64,000 nucleotides of DNA from CAVTWH01 sp963850915. GTDB lineage: Bacteria > Actinomycetota > Actinomycetes > Mycobacteriales > Micromonosporaceae. The notes under the pieces were generated by a model. It searched no databases and was not told the origin of the DNA. It saw nothing but the letters and a program-made list of their open reading frames with translations. The stretch covers positions 372,001-436,000 of the forward strand of contig CAWKND010000005.1 in assembly GCA_963850915.1 (NCBI GenBank), in the 5' to 3' direction. The position numbers and the translations under genes are program-made. Positions 32,451-40,326 of the stretch are shown in pieces; positions within the stretch are counted from its first letter, which is position 1; every line of letters starts with the position of its first letter.

Positions 32451-32498
32451 ATCAGCCCTGCCCGCGAAAGGCTGGCGGCTGACGAAGGCCGCGTACTG

Positions 32499-32996
32499 CT
32501 ACCCGTAGCGGAGTCGGTGGAATGCCTGCCACTCGTCTGGTTCGTTGGCCGCCTCATCCAATAGGCGGTTGACTGTGGAGGGGTCATCCTGGCTGTCGAC
32601 GATCACCGCGACGGCGCCCGTGTCCGGATAGATCAGCAGCTGACCGCAGCGGGCCGTCAAGGCGACAACCACAAGCAGCTCCTTCTCCCGGTCGCCCCGC
32701 ACGGTGAAATAGCCGTGGGCATCCCAGGTCTCGTCCTCCCACGAAGATCGGGCAGGTGCCTCCAGCCTGAGCCAATACGAGCCGTGGGGACCGCTGCCTT
32801 TGGGGCACAGGAACACGTATGGGTCGCCGGCCTTGACTTCAAGTTCGCCGTCCGGAATCTCGCCCAGCACGGTCAGGACCTCGGAGGGGGTGGGTAGGCG
32901 GTTGCCTTCGCAAACGGCCGGGCGGGGGTACCCGCGTTCGTCCAACCAGCTGGCGTAGTCCTCGTCGTATGCCCGTACGAGGTCGTAGTTGGACAT
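32499..32996 (-). CDS. Hypothetical acidic protein
   Basis: A 165-residue cytoplasmic protein, acidic, with no membrane segment. Visible segments: MSNYDLVRAYDEDYASWLDE, PTPSEVLTVLGEIPDGELEV, HGSYWLRLEAPARSSWEDE and a C-terminal VIVDSQDDPSTVNRLLDEAA. The style resembles small immunity or accessory proteins, but no family is recognised. ATG 32996 is chosen because the sequence upstream is unlike protein; a longer frame to 33077 exists. It sits alone next to the remnant-rich region 32022-32498. Confidence 0.6.
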   Translation of the reverse strand: MSNYDLVRAYDEDYASWLDERGYPRPAVCEGNRLPTPSEVLTVLGEIPDGELEVKAGDPYVFLCPKGSGPHGSYWLRLEAPARSSWEDETWDAHGYFTVRGDREKELLVVVALTARCGQLLIYPDTGAVAVIVDSQDDPSTVNRLLDEAANEPDEWQAFHRLRYG

Positions 32997-33254
32997 GGCC
33001 AACCCTAAGTCATCCGGTTTCCCCAACACATCCGGCCACCTAAGTTGGGCCGGCATGCTGCGCCGGTCCGTACGCACCCATCTGCCGCAGGCGGGCGGTC
33101 AGGGCAGACCATCGCCGGCGAGGCGGTCTCGCGCATCCGTAACCGTTTGCCTGAAGTTCTGCTCGAAGGGCTCAACCAGCGCACGTTCCAGGAGCGCCGA
33201 CAGGTTCCAGAGCGCCCGATCGGTATCGGTGGCGCGCTGAACGCTGCTCCTGCG

Positions 33255-34034
33255 CTATCCCAGGGGTTCGAGTGCGGTGGTGATGACGACGTCCAGCCGG
33301 CGCGGGCCGTGTACCCCCTCAACCCGGTTCAGCTCGATGTCACTGGTCGCCGAGGGGCCACTGATCCAGGTCTGCGGCCGGTGCGCCGAGGCGGGGTGGG
33401 CTGAAGTCGGGCTGGCGGCCAGGCGGCGTACGGCTTCGGGTACCCGGCCGACGATCTGGGCGGGGTGCACGACCACGATGTGCCGGTCGGGTACCAGCGT
33501 CGCGGCCCGGCGTCCCTGCCCCACCCCGGCATCGAGCACGATGGTGCCGGTCTCCGCGATCGCCACCGCGCAGCCGGTGAGCACGGCTTCGGCTGTGTCC
33601 AGTGTGGACAGTGGCAGTTCGTTGTCCAGCAACACATCTCCGGTGAAGCCCGCCAGCCAGCCGGTGGGCAGGTCGGCCGGGATCAGCAGGCGGCCGACTC
33701 CATCCAGGGCAGCGGCCAGGGTCGGGTGCACCGTGGCCTTGTAGTCGCGCAGCCGGTCGGCGAAGAGTTCGACGAGCGACTCCGTGGTCGAGCCGGGCAG
33801 CTCGGTCCCATAGTCGCGGGGGACTTCCACGGCGTCGGGGGAGTCGGCCAGCGCCGCCCGCAGCCGCGCCAGCACCACCTCCCGAGCGTCCAGCCCGCGC
33901 TTTTCCGCCCCATGAGCCGACGCCCCATGAGCCGACGCGCCATGAGCCGACGCGCCGTGAGCGGAAGAGCCGCGAGCCGACGAGCCGGGCAGGGAAGTAG
34001 GGAGCGGACGGCGGCCAGGGTCAGCGGTGTTCAC
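33255..34034 (-). CDS. lutC: LutC-type LUD-domain protein with repeat N terminus
   Basis: A 259-residue protein; the LUD domain (residues ~50-259) contains VLARLRAALADSPDAVEVPR, VAIAETGTIVLDAG, LVPDRHIVVVHPAQIV and SDIELNRVEGVHGPRRLDVV. LutC is the third subunit of the LutABC L-lactate-oxidising complex. The first 45 residues are unusual: five copies of Gly-Ala-Ser-Ala-His-like units (SSAHGASAHG...) encoded by a 15-bp tandem repeat at about 33905-33985. GTG 34034 lies inside the lutB end, overlapping by 14 bases. Confidence 0.88.
   Translation of the reverse strand: MNTADPGRRPLPTSLPGSSARGSSAHGASAHGASAHGASAHGAEKRGLDAREVVLARLRAALADSPDAVEVPRDYGTELPGSTTESLVELFADRLRDYKATVHPTLAAALDGVGRLLIPADLPTGWLAGFTGDVLLDNELPLSTLDTAEAVLTGCAVAIAETGTIVLDAGVGQGRRAATLVPDRHIVVVHPAQIVGRVPEAVRRLAASPTSAHPASAHRPQTWISGPSATSDIELNRVEGVHGPRRLDVVITTALEPLG
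33905..33985 (-). repeat. 15-bp in-frame tandem repeat in lutC
   Basis: On the minus strand, GGCTCATGGGGCGTC-like units repeat about five times, encoding the His-Gly-Ala-Ser-Ala linker of LutC. The three central copies differ by one or two bases. Confidence 0.8.
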
Positions 34035-35448
34035 GGGCCCACCAATCGGCGAAGGTCTGCTGCGAGGGGAGTGGCGCGTCGCGCGCTGCCGTCCACCGGG
34101 AGGCGGGCCAGGGCAGCCGCCCGAGTACCCCGCGCGGGGCCAGCCGGCGTACCACCCGGCCCACCGCGCTCGCCAGCCGGAGTGCGCGACGGTAGCGGCG
34201 GGGCCGGGACATGACGGCGGCGAGTACCCCCATGGCGGCCCGTTCACCGGCCGGGTGCGGCCCTTGCTGGCGCAGGTGGACGAGTACCTCGGGGATGTTG
34301 ATTTTCACCGGGCACGCGTCGTAGCAGGCACCGCAGAGCGTGGAGGCGAACGGCAGCGAGGTGTTGCGGCCCGGGGTCAGTTGCGGGGAGAGGATCGCGC
34401 CGATGGGGCCGGGGTAGACCGAGCCGTAGGCGTGCCCGCCGGCGCGCTCGTACACCGGGCAGACGTTGAGACACGCCGAGCAGCGGATGCAGGCCAGTGC
34501 CTGGCGGCCCACCGGATCGGCGAGTACGTTCGCGCGACCGTTGTCCAGCAACACGATGTGTACCGACTGCGGCCCGTCGCCCGGCGTGACCCCGGTCCAG
34601 ACGGAGGTGTACGGGTTCATCCGCTCACCGGTGGAGGAGCGCGGCAGCAGTTGCAGGAACACCTCCAGGTCGGTGAAGCTCGGCAGCAGCTTCTCCACCC
34701 CGACCACGCTGATGAGCGTGTGTGGCAGGGTCAGGCACATCCGGCCGTTGCCCTCGGACTCCACGACCACCAACGAGCCGGTGTCGGCCAGGGCGAAGTT
34801 GGCGCCCGAGACGGCGACTCCGGCCGCGAGGAACCGGCGGCGCAGGTGCTTGCGGGCCGCCTCAGCGAGGGCAGCCGGCTCGTCACTGAGATCCGTTGGG
34901 GCGTCGGCCATCCGCTCGGTGAAGATGTCCCGGATCTGGCCGCGGTTGTAGTGGATGGCGGGGACCAGGATGTGCGAGGGGGTGTCCCCGGCGAGCTGCA
35001 CGATGAGTTCGGCGAGGTCTGTCTCGTAGGCCCGGATCCCTTCAGCGGCAAGGACTTCGTTGAGGCCGATCTCCTGGGTGGCCATCGACTTGACCTTGAC
35101 CAGTTCGTCCGCCCCGACCGCCTTGGTCAGCTCGGCGACGATGGCGCAGGCTTCGGCGGCGTCCCGGGCCCAGTGCACCACAGCCCCGGCGGCGGTGGCG
35201 TTCTGCTCGAACTCCAGCAGCAGCTCGGGCAGGCGGCGGCGTACTTCCGCCTTGATGGCCGAGCCGGCCTCCCGCAACGCTTCCCAGTCGTCGAGTTCGC
35301 CGACCACCCGCAGCCGCTTGTCCCGGATGGTGTGCGTGGCGTGCCGCAGGTTGGTACGCAGCTGCTCGTTGCGCAGCTCCGATCGAGCGGCGGCCGGGAA
35401 CGGCTGCGCCCCGACGAGAGGGTCCGGCAACGGCGAGTGGACGGTCAT
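34021..35448 (-). CDS. lutB: LutB iron-sulfur LUD protein
   Basis: A 475-residue protein of the LutB type: an N-terminal LUD domain (ELDDWEALREAGSAIKAEV, VVHWARDAAEACAIVAELTK, GANFALADTGSLVVVESEGN) followed by two 4Fe-4S cysteine clusters (CIRCSACLNVCPVYERAGGH and CGACYDACPVKINIPEVLVH). It transfers electrons in L-lactate oxidation to pyruvate with LutA and LutC. ATG 35448 overlaps the lutA stop as ATGA, so translation is coupled; a much longer upstream frame is antisense noise. Length is normal for the family. Confidence 0.92.
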   Translation of the reverse strand: MTVHSPLPDPLVGAQPFPAAARSELRNEQLRTNLRHATHTIRDKRLRVVGELDDWEALREAGSAIKAEVRRRLPELLLEFEQNATAAGAVVHWARDAAEACAIVAELTKAVGADELVKVKSMATQEIGLNEVLAAEGIRAYETDLAELIVQLAGDTPSHILVPAIHYNRGQIRDIFTERMADAPTDLSDEPAALAEAARKHLRRRFLAAGVAVSGANFALADTGSLVVVESEGNGRMCLTLPHTLISVVGVEKLLPSFTDLEVFLQLLPRSSTGERMNPYTSVWTGVTPGDGPQSVHIVLLDNGRANVLADPVGRQALACIRCSACLNVCPVYERAGGHAYGSVYPGPIGAILSPQLTPGRNTSLPFASTLCGACYDACPVKINIPEVLVHLRQQGPHPAGERAAMGVLAAVMSRPRRYRRALRLASAVGRVVRRLAPRGVLGRLPWPASRWTAARDAPLPSQQTFADWWAREHR

Positions 35449-36140
35449 GAGGCGAGGATCTCGGCGTAGTGCCGGAAGCCGGTACCGCTGCGCCGCCGGG
35501 TCAGCCCGCCGCCGATGTGGGTCAGGCACGAGTTGTCGGCGGCCACCACGATCTCGGCGCTGGTGTCGGCGATCCGGTCGCACTTGTCGGCCAGCATGGC
35601 GGCGGAGACATCCGGGTTCTTCAGCGCGAAGGTACCGCCGAAGCCACAGCACTCCTCCGCGCCGGGCAGCTCCACCAGTTCGATGTCGCGTACCGCGCGC
35701 AACAGTCGCAAAGGCTTGTCCCCCAACCGGAGTAGCCGCAGCCCGTGGCAGGTCGGGTGATAGGTGACGCGGTGCGGGTAGCGGGCGCCCACGTCGGTCA
35801 CGCCGAGCACGTCGACCAGCAGTTCGGACAGCTCGTACGTGCGGGACGCCACCTCGGCGCTCTCCGGGGCCAGCCGCGGGTACTGGTCGCGGACCATCGC
35901 CACGCACGAACCACTGGGCGCCACGACCGCCTCGTAGCCGGCGAAGGTGGTGGCGAAGTGCCTGGCGAGTTCGACGGCCGGCGCCGCGTACCCGGAATTG
36001 GCGTGCATCTGGCCGCAGCAGGTCTGCGCGCTCGGGAACTCGACAGTGTGCCCGAGCCGCTCCAGCACGGTGGTGACCGCGATGCCGGTCTGCGGGTACA
36101 GCAGATCGTTGACGCACGTGATGAACAAACCGATTCGCAC
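35445..36140 (-). CDS. lutA: LutA cysteine-rich (CCG domain) protein
   Basis: A 231-residue protein with two CCG domains of the heterodisulfide-reductase type: QTCCGQMHANSGY and PHRVTYHPTCHGLRLL...AEECCGFGGTFALK. LutA, LutB and LutC form the L-lactate oxidising enzyme first described in Bacillus subtilis. GTG 36140 begins just 10 bases after the GntR regulator gene stop, so regulator and lutABC form one transcription unit. Confidence 0.92.
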   Translation of the reverse strand: MRIGLFITCVNDLLYPQTGIAVTTVLERLGHTVEFPSAQTCCGQMHANSGYAAPAVELARHFATTFAGYEAVVAPSGSCVAMVRDQYPRLAPESAEVASRTYELSELLVDVLGVTDVGARYPHRVTYHPTCHGLRLLRLGDKPLRLLRAVRDIELVELPGAEECCGFGGTFALKNPDVSAAMLADKCDRIADTSAEIVVAADNSCLTHIGGGLTRRRSGTGFRHYAEILAS

Positions 36141-36150
36141 GGCGCGGCCC

Positions 36151-36828
36151 TTAGTCGAAGGCCGGCAGGTGGCGGCGGCGGGCGGCGCTGAGATGGCTGC
36201 GCATCGCGGCCTCGGCGCCGTCCGGATCCCCGGCCTGGATCGCCTCGGCGATCAGCCGGTGCTCGTCGCCGGTCGTTCCGGTTTGCGCGTAAGGGAAGTA
36301 GAGCCGGTGGATGTGCAGGTGGGCGTGCAGCCGCTGGATCGAGTCGCGCAGCAGCGGGTTGCCGGCCGCGTCGGCGATCAGGTCGTGGAACCGGGCGTCG
36401 AGGGAGGTGAAGACCGCGTGCGACCGGCGGCCGTCCTGGTCGGGCTGCTCGATCTGGGGTACCGCAACGGATTCGGTGGTGATCGCCGCGCGGACGTCGG
36501 GGAGTGAACGCTCGGCCGCCCACCGGGCAGCGGCCCCTTCGAGTACCAGCCGCATGTCGAACATGTCGGTGAACTCCTGCCGGGTGAGCAGCGGGCTGAC
36601 CGTGTAGCCGGCGAGCGGACGCTTGCGTACCAACCCGTCCGACTCCAGCCGGGCCAGCGCCTCGCGCACCGGCGTGGGGGAGACATCCAACTCGCGGGCG
36701 AGCGCATCGATGTTCACCCGGTCACCGGGAGCCAGCGAATGCTCCATGACCAGCATCTTGACGGCCTCGTAGACATCCTCGCCCAGTGTCGACCGGCGCA
36801 TCGGGGGGAGCTGGGTGGGGCTTGACAT
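36151..36828 (-). CDS. GntR-family (FCD) regulator of the fucose/lactate cluster
   Basis: A 225-residue regulator: a winged helix (GEDVYEAVKMLVMEHSLAPG, VNIDALARELDVSPTPVREA, LESDGLVRKRPLAGYTVSPL) and an FCD ligand domain with metal-type acidic and His residues (FTDMFDMRLVLEGAAARWAA, DARFHDLIADAAGNPLL, DEHRLIAEAIQAGD). FCD regulators usually sense organic acids. It heads the leftward lutABC unit and is divergent from the fucose operon, so it is the likely repressor of both. ATG 36828 has GAAGGCAGG upstream; a longer frame is unsupported. Confidence 0.88.
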   Translation of the reverse strand: MSSPTQLPPMRRSTLGEDVYEAVKMLVMEHSLAPGDRVNIDALARELDVSPTPVREALARLESDGLVRKRPLAGYTVSPLLTRQEFTDMFDMRLVLEGAAARWAAERSLPDVRAAITTESVAVPQIEQPDQDGRRSHAVFTSLDARFHDLIADAAGNPLLRDSIQRLHAHLHIHRLYFPYAQTGTTGDEHRLIAEAIQAGDPDGAEAAMRSHLSAARRRHLPAFD

Positions 36829-36888
36829 CGGCCTGCCTTCCCAAAAAACACGTTCCGTGACCGTCCAGTCTTTCCGGGAGGCTAAGGC

Positions 36889-36917
36889 TTGACGTCGCGA
36901 GCGTGACCGAGTAAACA
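36889..36917 (+). promoter_or_regulatory. Candidate promoter of the fucose operon
   Basis: TTGACG (36889-36894) and TAAACA (36912-36917) are separated by 17 bases. The -10 match is moderate; the start point would fall next to the palindrome at 36928. Confidence 0.5.
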
Positions 36918-36927
36918 TCTGTGCAAC

Positions 36928-36939
36928 ATCCTATAGGAT
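36928..36939. promoter_or_regulatory. Perfect 12-bp palindrome, likely GntR operator
   Basis: ATCCTATAGGAT is an exact palindrome between the divergent GntR-lutABC and fucose units, 10 bases after the candidate -10. Its size and AT-rich centre fit FCD-GntR sites; binding here would block rightward transcription. Confidence 0.65.
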
Positions 36940-36966
36940 CCACGATCTGAAGGAAAGGATGCGGTC

Positions 36967-38016
36967 ATGAGACCGTTGGTTCGACTCGGCTCGGTCGTCG
37001 CCATTCTCGTCCTGGCGGCCAGCGGGGCTACGGCCTGCACCAAGAAGAGCGACGACACGTCGTCCGCCAGTAAGACACTCACCCCCGCACAGGTCAAGCT
37101 CGCCCTCGTCCCGGGCGGTGCCCACCCCTACTTCCAGCCATGGAAGACCGCGGGCGCCAAGGCGAAGACCGACTTCAAACTCGGCGACGTCACCTTCAAC
37201 GAGACCTCCGGCTGGGACCAGACGAAGCAGAACGATGTGCTGACCTCGTTGGCAGCGCAGGGATACAACGCGTTCGGCATCTTCGGTGTCGCTCCGGAGA
37301 ACATCAACAACACCTTCGACAACCTCAAGCAGAAGGGGTACCACGTCGCCTCGCTGGCGTCCTGCCCGGCTGGTGACACGGACAAGGCCGACTTCTGTCT
37401 CTCCACGGATGTGCAGCAGGCCGCCTACAAGGCAGCCAAGGCGGCCATCGACGCGATGGGCGGTCAGGGCAACCTGGTCCACCTTACGGGCAACAAGGTG
37501 GACTCGAACACCCAGCGGCGCATCGCCGGTGTGCAGCAGGCGGTCGACGAGACCGGTGGCAAGGTCAAGGTGCTGGACACCATCACCGACATCGACACCG
37601 ACCTGCAGACCGCACAGAAGGCGGTGGCCGACCTGTTGGCCGCCAAGGGAACGCAGATCCAAGGCATTGTGAACACCGCCTACAACCCGGCGGTCGCGTC
37701 CGCGGCCGGCGTGAAGCAGGCAGGTCTGCCGATCAAGGTCATCGCGATCGACGACGACCCGACCATCATCGCCGGAGTCAAGGACGGCTCGGTCGCCGCG
37801 ACCGTGCTGCAGAACCCGGTGGGTCAGGCCTATGTCGGCTCGTACGCCCTGATGAAGCTCTCCGGCGGCTGCACCATGAACACGCCCGGCGTCATCGTCG
37901 ACTCGGGTTCCTTCGTGGTCACCAAGGCCAACGTCGACAGCTACGAAACCGACCGGCAGGCGAAGACCGACTCGCTGAAGACGGACTTCGACAGCAAGTA
38001 CCTGTCCTGCAAGTAA
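36967..38016 (+). CDS. ABC sugar-binding protein, ribose (RbsB) type
   Basis: A 349-residue exported protein, first gene of the operon. Signal peptide RLGSVVAILVLAASGATAC with a possible lipid-modified Cys, then a periplasmic-binding-protein type 1 fold: VKLALVPGGAHPYFQPWKTA, IFGVAPENINNTFDNLKQKG, GNLVHLTGNKVDSNTQRRIA and IKVIAIDDDPTIIAGVKDGS. It pairs with the ribose-type permeases and double ATPase downstream. The enzymes of the operon point to L-fucose or a related 6-deoxy sugar as ligand. GAAGGAAAGG precedes ATG 36967. Its last 15 bases, including the stop, are duplicated. Confidence 0.9.
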   Translation: MRPLVRLGSVVAILVLAASGATACTKKSDDTSSASKTLTPAQVKLALVPGGAHPYFQPWKTAGAKAKTDFKLGDVTFNETSGWDQTKQNDVLTSLAAQGYNAFGIFGVAPENINNTFDNLKQKGYHVASLASCPAGDTDKADFCLSTDVQQAAYKAAKAAIDAMGGQGNLVHLTGNKVDSNTQRRIAGVQQAVDETGGKVKVLDTITDIDTDLQTAQKAVADLLAAKGTQIQGIVNTAYNPAVASAAGVKQAGLPIKVIAIDDDPTIIAGVKDGSVAATVLQNPVGQAYVGSYALMKLSGGCTMNTPGVIVDSGSFVVTKANVDSYETDRQAKTDSLKTDFDSKYLSCK

Positions 38017-38038
38017 CTGTCCTGCAAGTAACTGGTTC
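37996..38038 (+). repeat. 15-bp tandem duplication including the stop codon
   Basis: AAGTACCTGTCCTGC (37996), AAGTAACTGTCCTGC (38011) and AAGTAACTGG (38026) follow each other. The second and third copies contain TAA; the first differs by one base and reads Lys-Tyr. Confidence 0.9.
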
Positions 38039-38065
38039 GTAAAGCAAGTGGGAGAGGAGAGGACC

Positions 38066-39151
38066 GTGCCCCGGATCACCCAGGCGCGCGCGTACCTGGT
38101 GGACGTGGCTGTGGAGCGGGTACGCACCGATGCGGTGCAGTCCTTCGCCAAGCAGGAGACCGTCTTCGTCGACCTGACCGTCGACGACGGTGGGCACGGT
38201 ACCGGCTACTCCTACACGATCGGCACAGGAGGGCGGGCGGTGCTCGCCCTCCTGCAGGACAGCCTGCTACCCCGGCTGCCTGGCGCCGATCCCCGTCAGG
38301 TGGAGGCGATCTGGCAGGACCTGTTCGCCGCCAACCGGTCCACCACGGTAGGTGCGATCACCTCCCTCGCACTGGCCGCGGTGGACACCGCACTGTGGGA
38401 CTGGCGCTGCCGGGCCGCCGGGCAGCCGCTGTGGCTGCTCGCCGGCGGCGCCAAGGACCGGATTCCGTTGTACGACACCGAAGGCGGCTGGCTGCACCTG
38501 GAGGTCGAGGAGCTGGTTGCCGGCGCCAAGGCCAGCCAGGCGGCCGGCTGGCCCGGGGTGAAGATCAAGGTCGGGCGCGCGCCGGTCGTTGACGCGCAAC
38601 GGATCGCCGCCGTCCGAGAGGCGGTCGGCGCCGAGTTCGACATCATGGTCGACGCCAACCAGTCGCTCACCGCACCGGACGCCATCCGCCGGGCCCGGCT
38701 GCTGGAGCCGTACGACCTGTACTGGTTCGAGGAGCCGCTGCCCGCCGACGATGTCGCGGGGCACGCGGCACTGGCCGCCGCCACCAGCATCCCGGTGGCC
38801 GTCGGCGAGTCGCTCTACTCGCTCACCCAGTTCGCCGAGTACCTGCGGCACGGCGCGGCCGGTGTCGTGCAGGTCGACGTGGCCCGGATCGGCGGCATCA
38901 CCCCGTGGTTGAAGGTCGCCCACCTGGCTCAGGCACACAACCTGGTGGTGTGCCCGCACTTCCTGATGGAGCTGCACGTGAGCCTGTGCTGTGCGGTACC
39001 CAACAGCCGGTACCTCGAACACATCCCGCAGTTGCGGGCGATCACCCGGGACGAGATCGAGGTACGGGACGGGGCCGCGTTCGCCCCCAATACACCTGGC
39101 CTCGGCATCGACTGGGACCGCGACGCGATGGACGATCGGAGAGTCCTGTGA
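38066..39151 (+). CDS. Mandelate racemase-type enolase superfamily enzyme, substrate unknown
   Basis: A 361-residue enzyme with capping domain and TIM barrel. Active-site features of the mandelate racemase subgroup are visible: Lys-x-Lys in VKIKVG, metal ligands in VDANQS, FEEPL and VGES, and the His-Asp dyad as Asp in VVQVDVARIGG and His in CPHFLMELH. Such enzymes dehydrate or epimerise acid sugars. It is not the fuconate dehydratase (a separate gene at 45553), so a second acid sugar is probably handled. GTG 38066 has GGAGAGGAGAGG upstream. The stop overlaps the next start (GTGA). Confidence 0.85.
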   Translation: MPRITQARAYLVDVAVERVRTDAVQSFAKQETVFVDLTVDDGGHGTGYSYTIGTGGRAVLALLQDSLLPRLPGADPRQVEAIWQDLFAANRSTTVGAITSLALAAVDTALWDWRCRAAGQPLWLLAGGAKDRIPLYDTEGGWLHLEVEELVAGAKASQAAGWPGVKIKVGRAPVVDAQRIAAVREAVGAEFDIMVDANQSLTAPDAIRRARLLEPYDLYWFEEPLPADDVAGHAALAAATSIPVAVGESLYSLTQFAEYLRHGAAGVVQVDVARIGGITPWLKVAHLAQAHNLVVCPHFLMELHVSLCCAVPNSRYLEHIPQLRAITRDEIEVRDGAAFAPNTPGLGIDWDRDAMDDRRVL

Positions 39152-40326
39152 TTGGTCAGGCCAGCAGTTCCGGGCCGGCGGCCGGTAAGCAAGCCGCCCC
39201 ACCGGGCGGTGCCCCAGCCGACCCGCCGGTCGGTGGTACCGCCGATCCACCCGGGTCGGGAGCGCTGCCCCCGGCGGCGCAGGCCGGGGAGCCGCCGGAG
39301 ACAGCGGCTGACGCGGCGCGGGGCCGGCTGCCGTTGTGGGCCAACCCGCGCATCGGGCTGCTCGTCCTGCTCGCCGCGCTGGTGGTGCTGTTCACCCTGC
39401 TGCGCCCGGCATTCCTGGACACCCAACTGACCCTGGTACCGATGCAGGCCGACATCAGCGTCTACATCGTGGTCGGGTTGGCGCAGCTGTCGGTACTCTC
39501 GTTGGGGCACATGAACATGGCGGTCGGCCGGATGGCCGCGATGAGCGCCTTCGCGACCGGCCTGGCCTACCAGGAGCTGGGTACCCCACTGGTGGTCGAC
39601 GTGCTGATCGGACTCGCGGTCGGCGCCGGCCTGGGCGCGTTGGCGGGACTGGTGATCGCCAAGACGGGCGTCAACTCGTTCGTGGTCACCCTCGCGCTGG
39701 ACTTCGCCCTCGTCGGCCTGGTCTCCCTGCTGTACGCCAAAGCCACCGACGGCGTCTCCTTCGGCGCCCTGCCACCGGGCATGTCGGAGCTGCGGACCGA
39801 CACGATGGCCGACTACTGCACGGGGAACGTGTGCGGCCCACCGGTACCGCTGATCGTGCCGGTCGCGGTCATCGCGGCGCTGATCGTCGGGCTCCTGTTC
39901 CGCTGGTCCCGGGTCGGGCGCGAAGTACTGATGTCGGGCTCCAACGCCAAAGCGGCCCAGCTGTCCGGAATTCCGGTGGCCAGCCGGGTGATCCAGGCAC
40001 ACGCGCTCTCCGGGCTTCTCGCCGGACTGGCCGGCTTCCTGTTGGCCGTCAACAACGGCGCCTTCTCGGCCAGCATCGGCGACCAGTTCCTGCTGCCCTC
40101 CTTCCTCGCCCCGGTACTCGGCGGCACGCTGCTGGTCGGTGGCGCGGTCAGCGTCCTGGGTACCGTCCTCGGCGCCACCATCACCCAGGTCATCTACAAG
40201 GGGTTGAACCTGCTGCAGTTCCAGGTCGACCAACTCAAGCTCTACATCGGGCTGGTACTGATCATCGCGCTCTCGCTGGACCGGGTGCGGCACGTACTGG
40301 CGTCTCGGCGGGGGGTACGGGCATGA
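39148..40326 (+). CDS. ABC permease, ribose type (1)
   Basis: A 392-residue RbsC-like permease. An unusually long, Pro/Gly/Ala-rich N terminus (about 65 residues) precedes the helices (IGLLVLLAALVVLFTLLRP onward). Family-like segments include AGLVIAKTGVNSFVVTLALD and FLLPSFLAPVLGGTLLVGGA. GTG 39148 overlaps the preceding stop (GTGA) and its stop overlaps the next start (ATGA). Confidence 0.88.
   Translation: MIGQASSSGPAAGKQAAPPGGAPADPPVGGTADPPGSGALPPAAQAGEPPETAADAARGRLPLWANPRIGLLVLLAALVVLFTLLRPAFLDTQLTLVPMQADISVYIVVGLAQLSVLSLGHMNMAVGRMAAMSAFATGLAYQELGTPLVVDVLIGLAVGAGLGALAGLVIAKTGVNSFVVTLALDFALVGLVSLLYAKATDGVSFGALPPGMSELRTDTMADYCTGNVCGPPVPLIVPVAVIAALIVGLLFRWSRVGREVLMSGSNAKAAQLSGIPVASRVIQAHALSGLLAGLAGFLLAVNNGAFSASIGDQFLLPSFLAPVLGGTLLVGGAVSVLGTVLGATITQVIYKGLNLLQFQVDQLKLYIGLVLIIALSLDRVRHVLASRRGVRA

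Noticed and set aside
33045..33404. Possible short gene between the hypothetical protein and lutC
   Set aside because: No ribosome site, overlaps the end of lutC in antisense, composition not coding-like.
34021..36117. A 698-residue frame extending lutB far upstream
   Set aside because: The first 220 residues overlap lutA in another frame and look like frame noise; ATG 35448 gives the normal LutB start and an ATGA junction.
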